Counted from the first letter of the stretch, positions 13,046 through 25,676 are shown. The stretch: 64,000 nt of DNA from Microcebus murinus (GCF_040939455.1 NC_134108.1:83062001-83126000); one strand, 5' to 3'. Notes: generated by a model not told the origin, from the sequence alone. Program-made: numbers and translations.

Positions 13046-15059
13046 ACTTAACACAATTTACCAAAGAGATAAAATGAACACTGCTTTGCCTTTTGCTTCA
13101 TACATATCATATCATTTCAATCCAACACACACAGAAGCATACAGAGTTTGATGGGAAAGAGTGTTTAAAAGAAACAGGAGAAAATTAAGACTGAAAGCCT
13201 TGTGGGGTCTAAAACTGGTAGGGGGTGAGGGGAGCAAGATAAAATACAAAGTATATCTAAATTATATTGTGGAATATGTGTCAAAGTTCTCCTTTTCCTC
13301 TGGACTGGGTCTTTTGAGGGGTTACCATTTATATCAAAGTCTTTCCTGTCTCTATTATAAATTTCTGTACTATCAAAAATTGAGCAAGCTTGCGTTTACA
13401 GGGAAGGTTATGCTCTCCTCTTTTAAACTAAGCACAGTAATTTAAAGGATCAGCAAACAGACAGCTGCAACTTCTCATTAACATAAAAGAACAGACTGGT
13501 TTGATCCTGTGATTCCTGAAGTGTGTATTTGGTTCTGTATTTTTCTATGATTAAGGAAGCTCTCTAAACATTTTCATCTAAAACCTGTATAATTAGGCTC
13601 TATTACCTGGAATGTTTTAAAGCTCCCTGTAATATTCTGTGTTCATATAGGTAAAATCCTTTATAAGAGACTTGTGTCATGTGATTGCAAATAAATATTT
13701 AGCAAAATTTGGTGAAGATACAATTTAAAACTAGCTTGCTTTTATCTTTAAGATTATACAATATAATCCTCATAATTTGCTAATCATGTGGTTGACTACA
13801 TTTGAAGAATCTTACAGATTGCCTGGGTTTGTGAAATGAGTTTAGAGGGGCTATGTAAATGTAATGAAATTTGGAAGCTTGATGTCATTCCCAGTAGAGG
13901 AGTTTAAAAAGTTAAATTAATTTTCAACTCTGCTGAGAGGTCTCAGAATGAAGCCAGAAGAAAGAAGAAAGCTAAAATTCTCATGAATTAGACTACCTCA
14001 AGAGAAAAGATAAGTTCCAAGGGGAGATTTACTCTGCTATCATATTAAGTATTAACACATTTTATATAATTAAAATGATATTAATTCAATAATTACTATA
14101 GAAATAATTTAAACAATTTATATGTTTATTAAAGGTTAAAATAATATTTTTGTTACTTTTGGTCTTCTGTAACTTGCTATAATTTCAATAATTTTATATA
14201 ATCAACCTAATTTAAAATCTTGGTTATACTAATGAATTATTATATAATCATTCACTTTTCTCGTAGGTCAGTGATTTATGACATTTTGGTGCAAGCAAAA
14301 TTCTCTAAGGTTTTAAGAAAAGGCTACTACCTGCTGCATGCTATGATTTTTGCATAATAAAAATGTACTATAAATGGAAAGATGAGAGTAATATTTTCGC
14401 ATCTAGTTTTCTATTGCTAAGACCTTATCTTATGAGGGATATGCTAAGATATTGTATAAATGCTAGTATTTATTTATTTATTTCAATAATGATAGGATGG
14501 AATATGGTGTAAACTTTAGGTTTATGTGTAACTGAATTTTGTCTATTTTAAAATCAGAGTGAAACAGTGAAGATATCAGCTATTTACAATGTCAGCAAAG
14601 AAGATGTGAATACATTTTGCCCTCAATTTTTAACTTCTATTGATATTTAAAATTAGTATCTATAAACAGTCAAAGGCTCATGATCAAGAGCCTCAAAGAA
14701 GCCTCAAAACTTGGCTATTACCTTGATATACTCTCCCAAGTCTAAAGTCTGGCTGTTTTGTAGGTATCACATCTTGTTTAAACTGGCAGAGCAAGAATAG
14801 ATTGTCCTCTGTGGATGAACTCTTGTTAATCAAAATCAAAACATGAACAAGAAGTCCAAGTTAGTGATTTAAAATGAGGAGGATATGTGGAACTTGATGA
14901 TACTATTAGCACAAAGAGTGAATTCTCTCCCCTTAGGCACTGGAAGTGAAATTATAATCAAACTTGTGGGATGAGCATGGATCAAGGGTGATTTGAATAC
15001 TTAATGACATGAAGCAATGACAGCCGAATGTATTCATTTCCTTAATAGCCATTACCAAA
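13046..15059. other. unannotated AT-rich sequence
   Basis: No gene or named repeat. Contains a short (TTTA)n tract near 14469-14482 and strongly AT-rich blocks (14040-14240). A 94-residue frame at 13161-13445 has no family features. Confidence 0.4.
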
Positions 15060-16790
15060 CCTCTTGTGCCCTCTCATAAAACTAGCTTCACTGAGGCTCA
15101 TGTCACCCAGACCTCATCCTTGTTACGGACTGACCTCCCTCAAACTTATTCCTTTACATTCTTTGAGGGCCATGGCCTCTGGCTTATGAACTTTCTCTCC
15201 ACCATTAATTCCACTATGTTCCTGGACAATTTTAAAGTGTGTGGGAAAATAAACATCTCCATTTTAACCATAGACCACTGTGACTATTTGAACTCCAATG
15301 AATTTCTCACCTTCTCCACTCCAGTAACACTAAATCGTTTCATTAACCAAAGTCACAGTATTTATTATATTACACTTGTGAGATCTAAACTCCTACAGCC
15401 CAGGGTTTTTACTCTCTTACTCATAATCTAGCTTTTCTCCAATATTAACTAGATTTATACCCTGTATTAGACATTTCCTTCCTATATATATGGTCTGTTT
15501 AAATTTTTTTTTTTTTTAATTACTCTGAACATCATGGCTGTTTATCCTGGCTTGCCTGGTGACAGACCAGTTTATTCCTGTTTTCTAGCATCCTGTTTGG
15601 TCATTGCCTTCTTTTACTTTCAAATATCTCCCAGTGTGGATGATAAATTACACTGTGACTCAATTATGAAACATCAACCCCTTTTTCTCTAGTATCCTAA
15701 ACATTCTAAACTCAATTTTGTCCCATTAAATGCTTTGAATTAACACAACCTCATGACTTAGTCACTCCTTCACCTGGTTCAGAGTGTACCTAGAAAATGG
15801 ACTCCCACTGCATATTGAAGCCAATATAAATTCCTGCTCTCCAATCATACATGCAACCCAAACATTACCCCCAGATGCTCCAAAAAAATCCCTTAGGTAG
15901 AGTCCTCCCTTATTGCCTTATTGAAAGCTTTCAGACTTTGAAAGTTTCTTTCAACCCTCCACCCTACAAGCTGTTCTCTTTCCAACTTTGTTTCCTTATG
16001 GGTGGAAGGAAGCAGTGTGCCTTCTCTGATACATAGTAAACCCCTGCACATGGGCTTTGATTTTCATCCTTTTCACATCCCCAACACCTTGCTCTATCAA
16101 TCAAACCTTCTTATTTTTACATCATCAGCCTTTGTCTTTTTATTGGATTTTTATCCCCCAAACATGCCTGCAACAAAGTCGGTTTGATATTAAAAACACA
16201 ACAAAACAATTTTTTCCTGACTTACATTCCCACCTGTTTGGTGACTTCTATGTTTTCCTAAAATGAGATTTCGAAATGATTAAAAGGCCCTGTATTCCCT
16301 TCATCACCTCCCATTTATACCTTAGCCCACTATGTTCTTTCTTCCGCCCTCGCCATTCTATAAAACTGCCCTCTCTAGCATGGCTTTTCTCGTCTCTAAA
16401 ATCTCTCATTATTAATTCTCTTAAAACAGTCTCTTCTGTTTTCCTCTTATATCTCTGGCTTCTATTTAAGCACTTTCACTGGATTTTCTTTCTACTCTCC
16501 TCTTTCATATCAATGCTCACCAGGGCCCAACCATGACCCTGTCCTCTTCTCCTTCTCTTCATTGCCCCTGCACACCTCATCAAAACTCCATGCTGATTGC
16601 CTGAATGCTTATTTTAATCACCTTCATGCAGGTTATGAACTACTATTAGAAGTCGTATCTATTACTGAGAGTAATAAGGTGCATCAGCAACTCATGTTTG
16701 ACCTTAGTCCTTTCCAGAACACTTCTCCACTACTCAGTGCTATTCAGCACTCATTTTGTCAGAGACTTCACTTGTTAATAGTTTAGCCAA
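15060..16790 (+). repeat. pyrimidine-rich tract, possibly ancient LINE-2
   Basis: The strand is strikingly rich in C and T over about 1.7 kb, giving several short open frames (for example 15066-15431 and 16276-16536) that look like by-products of few A/G stops. Words such as 'gggctttgattttcatcctt' (16051-16070), 'ctctggcttctatttaagc' and 'gaccctgtcctcttctcc' recall the sense strand of L2. The match is weak and from memory; another old LINE or a polypyrimidine-rich unique region are alternatives. Confidence 0.35.
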
Positions 16791-18109
16791 TAGAGTGTAG
16801 TAATTGACTAAAGCCTGTTCCAAATAAGAATACTGTATCCTCAGATTCTTTTTACTTTGATTTTGATACCAGATCTAATTTGTATATACTTAAGCAAACC
16901 GTGGATAGCATTACATAAGTAATAATTAATCTTTATGAGCATAATCAATATCAGAAACTTTTGAGGAGTTATTTAAGCTTAATAGGAGATTAATATTATA
17001 GCTACAAAACTGATAAGGTTGGAAATATTGGTAACACTTTATCATCTCATAATGTATTCAGAAACCAGTCTGAGGAAAAATGGGTGTTATCTACTCTTTG
17101 TACCAGTAATGTGGCACGTGATAGTGCTGTCTTCACCCACCATGGGCTGTAACATGCCCCTCTGGAGCATTAGAATATCAAATCTTCTTATTATTGATCA
17201 AAGTGCAGAAGTACACAAATGTATGGACATTTATTTTTAATGTAATGATAATAATAATATCAAAGTGGGTTAATATATCAATAAATCATGGGAAGCTGAC
17301 CTTCTGCATGAAAAGGAAATATTGTAAGAAAGTCTATGTGTATTAGTTACATTGGTATTTTAGCTGGCATTTATCTTCAACTCTTAAAGAGTAGAGGCTG
17401 AGATATCCTGGAATTCATATACCCCAGCTAGATAGAAGGTTATAACTTTCAGAATGGTTTTCTTCCAAAATATACAGGTATCTTATAGTAAATTACTTAG
17501 TATAGATATTGGAGTGCTATGAATAGAGAGCAAAAGATAGAATATTTATCAGAAATCTTCTCTTTACATGTCTTGTTTTGTCCCTTGCAAAAGTAGCATG
17601 GCAGAGAAAGCATTCATTTTAATTTTGAGCACCTAATAAGCTTTGCTTTTCCAAGCCTTGAACTATTTTTCAAATTTTACTATAAAAATAACTCTATTTA
17701 TCTTACCCTCAAGGCACTTGTACATTGAAAATACATAAATCATCTGAGGACTAATAAAGCAACTGCAGCCCAGCAGAAACTCAAGGAGATAAAAGCATTG
17801 TTTTAAAGACCAAAGCACAAAATCTCTATTGGACCCAAAGTAGAAAGAAAAAAAGAATGTCTCTTTTCAGCAAACTTGAGTTATTTGTGAAGGAGCCACA
17901 TTGCAAAGGCTATAGAAGATTTGTTTTGTCATGAATGAGACTAAGAATCAATCTATTCTGCAAGGCTTTGGAGATGACATTCTAACTGGGATTGAAAAAG
18001 TATCTGGGGGAAAAGGACACTGTCCTGAAGAAGGATAATACCAGACCTGATAAGAGGCCCAAGAAATCCTTTCACTTCAATATTCTTATCAGGTATAATG
18101 TGCCTTGTG

Positions 18110-18111
<2 letters not shown>
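16791..18111. other. unannotated sequence with a small perfect hairpin
   Basis: No repeat recognised. A perfect 10-bp inverted repeat lies at 18046-18055 (cctgataaga) and 18084-18093 (tcttatcagg) with a 28-base loop, just upstream of the poly-T run. Confidence 0.5.

Positions 18112-18141
<30 letters not shown>
18112..18141. repeat. 30-bp poly-T run
   Basis: Uninterrupted T tract. It could be the A-tail of an antisense retrotransposed fragment lying to its right, but no matching duplication was found. Confidence 0.95.
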
Positions 18142-18142
<1 letters not shown>

Positions 18143-18180
18143 GTTTTAACTCAGATGCAGGTAAAAGTCTGTAAATGAAC

Positions 18181-18690
18181 TTACATATTAAGCCCCTAGC
18201 TAACTGAATGGACCCCTTCTTGTCTCATAGGAACCCAGAAATACCCTAAAGCTGAGTTGCTGGCCAGGAGAAATGAGGTCAGATGTGGCTCATCATGATG
18301 CCCCTCTCCCTTTTTGGAGATATCCTTTGTAACTCATTAACAGGCCTAAGGCTCTACAAGACAAAGCTGAAACCACACCTGCAGGCCATCAATTTCCTTA
18401 ACAGATTACTGGCATTTTGGCAAATGTCCAGTGGCTTGTCTCTGATTAACAGACATCCTTATCTTAAATTAAAACATTTCAAGTCTTTAGACATAGTTTC
18501 ATTTCTTTATTTCCACTTCCCGCCCCATGTCCCACCTTTTCAGGCCAAGCCAATGTACACCCTCCATATATTGACTTTGTGTCTTACATATAATTCCTGT
18601 CTCTGTGAATTTATAAAATCCAATTATAACCCTCTTACTGTGGCCACAGTTTCTCAGGATATTTCATGAGGCCATTTGTTCCAGTCAGTA
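18181..18690 (+). repeat. class I ERV LTR-like fragment (same family as 53.3 kb)
   Basis: The first 120 bp pair well with the segment starting at 53289: both read 'ttaagcccc...aactaa/ctaactgaatgg/attgacccc' followed by 'cttgt/ggct...aggaaccc/accc', 'agaaaccttaaa'-type and 'aggtca' blocks, so two copies of one LTR family are present. The rest (18300-18690) has LTR-like composition and diverges. Boundaries are approximate. No internal region is attached. Confidence 0.55.
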
Positions 18691-18737
18691 ACACGCATTT
18701 GGCTTAGAATATTCTTTTAAAATTATTTTACAGAGTT

Positions 18738-18761
18738 TGTTTTGTTGTTGTTGTTGTTGTT
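18738..18761. repeat. (GTT)n microsatellite
   Basis: About seven tandem GTT/TTG units ('ttgttgttgttgttgttgtt'). Confidence 0.9.
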
Positions 18762-18894
18762 AATAAGGCCTTATTTGTAATGACCTAGATTTCGTTTTCT
18801 GTCTTAAAGTTTTTAATGGAAAATAAACCATCAAGACAGAAAAATATAAAGGTACAAATATTATAGACAAAAAATATAAGACAAAGGGTACATA

Positions 18895-18983
18895 TATCTT
18901 AAATAAATATATATACACACATATGAATATGTATATGTGTGTATGTGTTTGTGTGTGTGTATGTATGTATGTGTGTATCTCTA
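18895..18983. repeat. mixed (TA)n/(TG)n microsatellite, left half
   Basis: Alternating TA and TG dinucleotides. The same kind of repeat continues on the far side of the MER2 element, suggesting that MER2 landed inside it. Confidence 0.85.
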
Positions 18984-19416
18984 CAGTTGAACCTTGAATA
19001 ACATGGGATCGAATGTGCAGGTCCACCTAAATCTAGTTTTCTTATACCTCTGCCACCCCTGAGATAGAAATATCAACCCCTTATCTTCCCCCTCCTTCTC
19101 AGCCTACTCAGCGTGAAGACTAGGAGGATGGAAAACATCATGATGATCTACTTTATAAATAGTAAATATATTTTATCTTCCTTATAATTTTCATAACATT
19201 TTATTATTACTCTAGCTTACTTTATTCTAAGAATACACTATGTAATACATATAACATACAAAGTAAGTGTTAATCGACAGTTTATGTTATTGGTAAAATC
19301 TTCTGGTCAACAGTAGGCTATTTGTTAAATTTGGGGGAAGTCAAAAGTCATATGTGGATTTAAATCTGAGTGAGGGGTTGGCACCCTTAACCTCCACATT
19401 GTTCAAGGATCACCTG
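18984..19416 (+). mobile_element. MER2 (Tigger-type DNA transposon)
   Basis: 433 bp non-autonomous TcMar-Tigger element. It begins 'cagttgaaccttgaataaca' and ends 'attgttcaaggatcacctg', and it is flanked by TA on both sides (18982-18983 and 19417-19418), the expected Tc/mariner target duplication. Internal landmarks 'ctctagcttactttattcta' (19212), 'gttaatcgacagtttatgtt' (19268) and 'ggtcaacagtaggctatt' (19305) fit MER2. Ends are nearly perfect inverted repeats. Confidence 0.94.
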
Positions 19417-19418
19417 TA

Positions 19419-19454
19419 TGTATGTGTGTGTGTGTGTATGTATATATATATATA
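19419..19454. repeat. mixed (TG)n/(TA)n microsatellite, right half
   Basis: Continuation of the dinucleotide tract that precedes MER2. It runs directly into the 3' LTR of the endogenous retrovirus, which hides the retroviral target duplication. Confidence 0.85.
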
Positions 19455-19931
19455 TATTACCAAAAGTTTGGCACTTGTTCCTGAGGCCACATCAGAAGAA
19501 AAAGGACAAGTCAGTTTGAAGAGAAGGAAAGGAAACTTTATTAATTTGCCAGCAAATGAGGAGTATGACAGACTTGCATCTTAAAGTACCACAGTCCTCC
19601 ATATAAGCAGAAATGCAAAGCTTTTGAAAGCAGTTTTCAGCTTGGGGCTATTGCTGTTTAACTATAGTTGATGGTCCTAATTGACCACATCTCCTGTGAA
19701 GATAATCTCATGACCTCCACCTGGACAATTCCTTTGAGCCATCTCCTGTAGAGGTCCTTTTTCCATCTCCTTTGTCCTCTGTACAAAGAACTAAAGACAC
19801 TCTTTTTCCCCTCTCATTATTGGCCTGGGGCATAGATGCATGTTTTAATTCCCAAAAAGAGTTGAGGGTGTTTTTTAAGGAAACAGCTCATAAAACATTT
19901 TACCATTTTTCAGACCATTCTCTGTATTACA
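19455..19931 (-). repeat. ERV 3' LTR
   Basis: Pairs over its whole length with 25233-25676 (by eye roughly four in five bases or better). On the minus strand it starts TGTAATACAG. A shared 'actttattaatttgcc' gives AATAAA on the minus strand as the likely polyadenylation signal. Compared with the 5' LTR it carries about 30 extra bases near 19745-19780, apparently a local duplication of 'ccatctcct'-containing text. Confidence 0.92.
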
Positions 19932-19940
19932 TACCCCCCA
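19932..19940 (-). other. ERV polypurine tract
   Basis: On the minus strand AATGGGGGGTA lies directly before the TG start of the 3' LTR, where the plus-strand primer of a retrovirus is expected. Confidence 0.75.
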
Positions 19941-20590
19941 TTGTCAATTTTATCCTTCTATATCTATGGGAGGAGGAGTGGCATTGTCATTGATCTACTT
20001 CCTCCTGAATGGGTGCAATGTTTTAGATAGAATGTTTATACTCATTCATGCTATCACAAAGCTTTAGCAGATTTACAAAAATAAAGAATGCAATAGATTG
20101 CCACATGAAAAAGGGCATAAGAAACAACTATAACCATTAACTAGGTGAAATGTAAGATACCTGATAGGAGAAATTTTACCCCACTTGGTATCTAAGACAC
20201 CAGTAGGACTTCAGGTCCTTACTGTCACCTTGTACATAATGTCTGATACAGGGCTGAGCAAGAAAGAAATGAGGGAGCAATGAGTGCAGAGCTATTAGCT
20301 GTACCCAGTAGGTGAGCCAAGAGAGCAGATTTTGCAAATTCAGAAATCATATATAAGAATTCTTGTATCAAACAAGGTTTAGGATGACAAACCCAGCAGT
20401 GAGACAGATCAACAGAAGATATGATACTCTGAGGAAATCCTCACTAAAGAGTTATCTATCCATTTTATAGACAGAACAAATAACCAAATAATGGTTAGCA
20501 AAAAGATCAACATTTTCATTTTTCCCTTCATTTTAAACAGATAATTTAGATCACATAAGGGGTGGCCCATTCACCAAGAGCTTGGGTCCT
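19941..20590 (-). pseudogene. ERV env-region remnant
   Basis: Between the integrase C-terminal end and the polypurine tract only about 650 bp remain, versus roughly 1.8 kb for a typical env. No surface/transmembrane motifs could be read and stops occur in every frame. The call rests on position only. Confidence 0.45.
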
Positions 20591-21155
20591 CTACTTCCAT
20601 GGGACACCTCTTTACTCTTCTATGATGGACCCAAGGCTTTTCTCTTGACAATTTGAATGAGATGTCAATTTGTTAGAAGCACTTCATAGGGTCCATTCTA
20701 TTTCTCTGCCAGTGGTTGTTTGGGTCCTTGTTCTCTCTGGGCTTTAAGTGACATCTAGTCCTTGGCTTAAAGGAGTGGAGGGATGCCTCCAACTGAAAGA
20801 GTTAAAGTCATGTATAGTGGTTAGCATCCGACCCACTCATTTGACATATTGCTTTACTCTGCTTTATTTTACTCATGTTTATATTGCCATACTTACCTTG
20901 GGGTATGAAGAAGGGTCACTCATAAACTATTTACTAGGGATTTAACTTAAGCCTGCTTCTAGTGGCTACCCTTATCCAGAGGAGAGCAAGAGGCAACACC
21001 TTATCCCACCTTAGATGGGTTTCCTGCATCATCTAGGATCCATGTAATTTAGGGCTTCGCTAGATATAGGGCTTTGCTTACTTGCTGGGTTATCTCCAAT
21101 ACAAAGGAGGGTCCATTAGCACCCTTGCAAAATGCCCAGGGCTCTGTTGTAGACA
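20591..21155 (-). pseudogene. ERV integrase, catalytic-core end to C-terminus (degraded)
   Basis: On the minus strand a NGPSF motif with following 'TQQVSKALY' appears near 21125-21075, then text matching the end of the core, and 'KPWVHHRRVKRCP' near 20635-20600, typical of the C-terminal part of class I ERV integrases. The codon for the conserved aspartate before NGP reads gct (Ala) in place of gat, and frames shift several times, so it cannot be active. Confidence 0.8.
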
Positions 21156-22140
<985 letters not shown>

Positions 22141-22640
22141 TTATTTTTGCAACATGAGTGTCTCCATTTTTTGATGACCAGGACAATGTATGATGCCCAC
22201 CCATCTGGGCTCAGCCACAGCCTGTATCAGGGTTATTATTTCAGTGGCATACTTAATATCTTTATTTCCTGCCATTAGGAGCCCCTTTTCCTTCCAAATG
22301 ACATCATGAGCATGCACAATCATAAAAGCACATTTAGAGTCTGTATAAATGTTTACCTCCCCCCCCCCTCCTGGATAACTGAAAAGCTCTAGTCAAAGCA
22401 ATCAGCTCAGTTTTCTGGGCTGAAGTCCTAGGTAGCAGTGTCATCTTTTCCAGTATCCGTCATTCCATGACCACAGCATATCCAGTCCTTTGTTGTACAT
22501 TGTCCATAAAGTTGCTTCCATCAGTGATAAGATCCCAATCTGGCTCTGGCATTGGCTGATCTGACAGATTCATCCTGCTGTAATAGACAGCCTCCAGAAC
22601 CTCTAGTTATGCTCCAAAGGCTCATTCTCTTTGGCTGGTA
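22141..22640 (-). pseudogene. ERV RNase H (degraded)
   Basis: The four expected landmarks occur in order on the minus strand but in different frames: ITDGSNF (near 22530), TELIALTRAF (near 22420), IYTDSKCAF (near 22350) and IIHCPGHQK (near 22180). The active-site D-E-D residues are therefore visible, but the frame is broken by indels, including a C-run at about 22357-22368. Order and spacing identify the gamma-like RNase H domain that lies between RT and integrase. Confidence 0.9.
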
Positions 22641-23352
22641 ACAGGGTGGCGGGATTGATAGTAGACATAGTCTAATAACTCACAAGTAGCTTCTACTGCC
22701 CAGAGGCAAGGAGGCCATCCTCTCAAAATATTGTCCAGTGGCTTTCACAAGTATGCCACTGGCCATGGGATGTCTCCCTGAATCTCTACTAAGACTCCAA
22801 GGCTCATTCCTTGTTTGTCATGGATGTATAATTTAAGTCTTTTCTGCAAGTCAGACAACCTCAAAGCAGGGATAGTCGTAAGCCCCTGCTTTAGTTTCTC
22901 AAAGACATTCTGACAGTCTGTGGTCTAGATCAGGGGTTCCACATCTGTCCCTTTAAAGCCCTCATATAGGAGCTTTACTATTAGTCTGGTGTTTGAGATC
23001 CATATGTGACAGAACCCTGCAATTCCTAGGAACTCAAGTGGTTGCTGAGAGTTCCCTTGGTAATTTCGAATCTGGGATAAGTGTTTGCAAATCTGTCCAG
23101 CTGTAGGTTCCACAAGCCCCCATTAAGCTCCCATCAAATAGGGCAGGAAAGCCCATTTAAATCCATGAGGCAACAGAGTCCAGCAGTGTCATGAAGCCAG
23201 TATAGTCCCAAGATCCTGTCATTCAAATGCAACTGAGTATCATTCATAGTCACTTGTACAATATAATTAATGGCATGTAGATCCTAAATAAATCTATATT
23301 CATTAATATGGGGAATTTAAATTATTTCTGCATGTCCTGGGCTCCCATTGGC
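22641..23352 (-). pseudogene. ERV reverse-transcriptase remnant and connection domain
   Basis: A clear block 'PLEFLGIAGFCHIWI' with 'LIVKLLYEGFKG' lies at about 23060-22950; it matches the RT connection region of class I ERVs. Upstream, words resembling 'DLHAINYIVQV' (near 23290) may be the beginning of RT. The catalytic palm with its YxDD motif was not found, so a large internal deletion of RT is inferred. Confidence 0.75.
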
Positions 23353-23770
23353 CTATACAGCTTTACTGACTTTTGGTAACTTTCTTGCAAATGCTGCAAT
23401 GACATGCAGGTCTGCTGATGCCCGAACTTCAAAGCAAACAACTCTGCAATGGCAATCTCCTATATGCTTCACCAGGCCCTGGTAGTCATCCAGCAGGAGC
23501 ATGGTGGCACCTCTGGAGGTGAGCTTCTGCCACTTCTGGAACAGCTCCCAGTGCTCCTGCTGCTCGCTCTGGTTTGCCGGATTCAATGGTGGAGTCTGTA
23601 CCAGGAGTGGCTCCAGCTTTTGCTGCCTCACCACTGCCCAGAATGTGGAGTGGCCAACATGGCTGGTGATGGGGGCCAGGGCAGCATCCAGGGGGTGGAT
23701 GGTATCCCAAAGGACCCTGCCGGCAGCCCTTGCACATTCAAGCCCCAGATCTATGTTGCCATAATGGAAA
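23353..23770 (-). pseudogene. GC-rich open reading segment at the gag/pro position (unrecognised, host-like)
   Basis: The minus strand is open from about 23760 to 23353. Readable words are 'ARAAGRVLWDTIHPLDAAL', 'SHVGHSTFWAVVRQQKLEP', 'EQQEHWELFQKWQKLTSRG' and 'ATMLLLDDYQGLVKH'. Over 23440-23760 the DNA is about as GC-rich as mammalian exons and clearly richer than the pol remnants next to it. No Gag, protease or RT motif is visible. It directly precedes the RT remnant. I do not recognise the protein. It could be a retrotransposed exon-derived fragment, a captured host segment, or an unusually GC-rich gag piece. Confidence 0.45.
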
Positions 23771-24350
23771 TTGCCCTGTCCTGGCTATGGGTGCCCTCCG
23801 GCCAAATTGGGTTCCCTGCTGGGTCTTAGAAGAAGAGACCATTCTCACTCCCAAGTCATAACCTAGTGGGCATGAGGCTGAAGAATTAGTTCCATTGCAC
23901 CGTCCCCAGCCCCTCTCATAGTACCAAGATGGTGACAGCAGTGGTGGGTGGCAGTTGCTTTTCATAGGACCATGCTTTTCATGGGACCCACTTTCTATGC
24001 TGACTGTGGGACTCCTGTAGGTGCCCCATCACTGTGAGCTTGAGTATGGTTGAGCCCATGGTGTCTTCCTATGAATTACCCAAGCTGCAGCAGGTATTTC
24101 AGCTGCCCCAGAGAGCCTGGCTAGTGCTAGTGCCTCCCTGCCACAATGTGTGCATGTATCCTGTGGGTGGTTGGGGCTGCTGACATTTCCCACACACCCC
24201 GCTCTATTTCCTCCCTTGCCACATGCTGGTCCCCCATCTCAAAGGGTCTGACCCTGGGGATGCAGTTCCATGTGGTGCCTCACCTTGGCTGGTGCCTACT
24301 AGCTGACTTAAAACTGGTTCAGGCCAGGGGAATACAACTGTTTAATTGAA
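23771..24350 (-). pseudogene. ERV gag-region candidate
   Basis: Located where gag should begin. A minus-strand ATGGGC in a favourable context (accATGG) lies near 24062-24057 and could be the old gag start, since Gag begins Met-Gly. Frames are quickly interrupted, and no major homology region or zinc knuckle was read. Call by position, low certainty. Confidence 0.35.
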
Positions 24351-25232
24351 ACAAAACATTGTAATGGCCTGTGGCTGATGGGGCAGTGGGTAAAGGGCTC
24401 ATGAGATCCAAGCTTGTTAATCTCTCCTCAGTTTTATCACTGGTCCTTTCAGCCTCCTTATTATGCAATGACATGAAAGACTGTACATATAGGATCTTGT
24501 CCCATTTACCTTGTCTTTGACAAAAAAAATTCTTTTTGTAAGATAGTATAATAATGTAAGGTTCCATTCCTTTTTAGACAAAGACTTATAGCTATAAATT
24601 GGCTATTCATCCAAGATTCTCCCCAAGGGGTTTTCAGATGGAGCTTCCCTATGTTAAGAAAAACAACAAACACAGACAATGAAACAATAATGTCAAGGCC
24701 TTCCAACAAATGGGAACTATCTAAACAAGAACCAAATTCTGAAATGAGAACCAATATTTCCTAATCCAAAAGGGAATGAATTCTTCTGGTTCCCTGGGAA
24801 CCATACAAATGAGCTCCAAATCCAAACCAGGTTCCCTAGTTCTGCTTAACCTTTACCTTCACCCCCAAATGGTACCTCCAAACAAATCCAAACAAAATGT
24901 CCTGCCACAAAACAGAAAGGTCTGAAAATCTCCCACAAATGTGTGGAATCAAGGGTCTCAGCATGTATGTGGGGGAACTTATTCCAACATACGACTAAAG
25001 TGTGCAGATATTTCCCAAATCTGTTTTCTTTTCCTCAACAAAGATAAAGATGGTTGAGTTCTCTAGAGCTAATCAGGCTCTGTTAGCTACCGGGATGGTT
25101 CCTAACTCTCTTGCCCCAAAAGGCAATGTTCCTACCTATGGATTGATCTGGAGCTGCTCCTTGCTCCTTCCTGCAGTTGCAGGGTGTCCTTCCACTGGGG
25201 TGCCAATGAGCCCATGCAGAGATGCCAAATTC
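24351..25232 (-). other. ERV leader region
   Basis: About 880 bp between the 5' LTR and the first gag-like sequence. Directly after the LTR the minus strand reads 'gaatttggcatctctgcatg'; a tRNA match for a primer-binding site could not be assigned. No reading frame of interest. Confidence 0.5.
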
Positions 25233-25676
25233 TGTTACTGAAAGTTCAGCACTTGTCCTCAAGGCTACATCAGAAGAATGAGGACAGGGGTTTGAAGAGA
25301 AAGAAAGGAAGTTTATTAATTTGCCGGCAAATGAAGAATATGGCAGACTTGCATCTCAAAGTACCACAGTCCTTCCTACAAGCAAAAATACAGAGCTTTT
25401 AAAAGCAGCTTTCAGCTTGGGGCTATTGCTGTTTAACTATAGTTGATGGTGCTGATTGACCACATCTCCTGTGAAGACAATCCCATGACCTCCACCTGGA
25501 CAAGTCCTTTGAGCCATCTCCTTTGGTACAAAGAACAAAGGACACTCCTTTGCCCTTCTCATTATTAGCCTGGAGCAGGGATGCAGATTTTGAGTCCCAA
25601 AAAGGGTATGGAGGTGTTTTAAAAGAGATAGCTCATAAAACATTTTACACTCTTGGAGGCTGTTCCCTCTGTTACA
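25233..25676 (-). repeat. ERV 5' LTR
   Basis: 444 bp with TG...CA ends on the minus strand (starts TGTAACAGAGGG, ends ...TTTCAGTAACA). It pairs with 19455-19931 in the same order over its full length. A shared AATAAA on the minus strand near 25315 marks the probable R region. Confidence 0.93.

Noticed and set aside
15066..15431. 121-codon open frame in pyrimidine-rich DNA
   Set aside because: Few purine-rich stop codons occur because of base bias; several such frames lie side by side in the same tract.
18760..19026. 88-codon minus-strand frame
   Set aside because: Largely translation of the TG/TA microsatellite and part of MER2.
23449..23829. 126-codon plus-strand frame opposite the host-like ERV segment
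   Set aside because: The plus-strand translation is repetitive leucine-rich text from a GC-rich complement; the minus frame reads as a more plausible protein.
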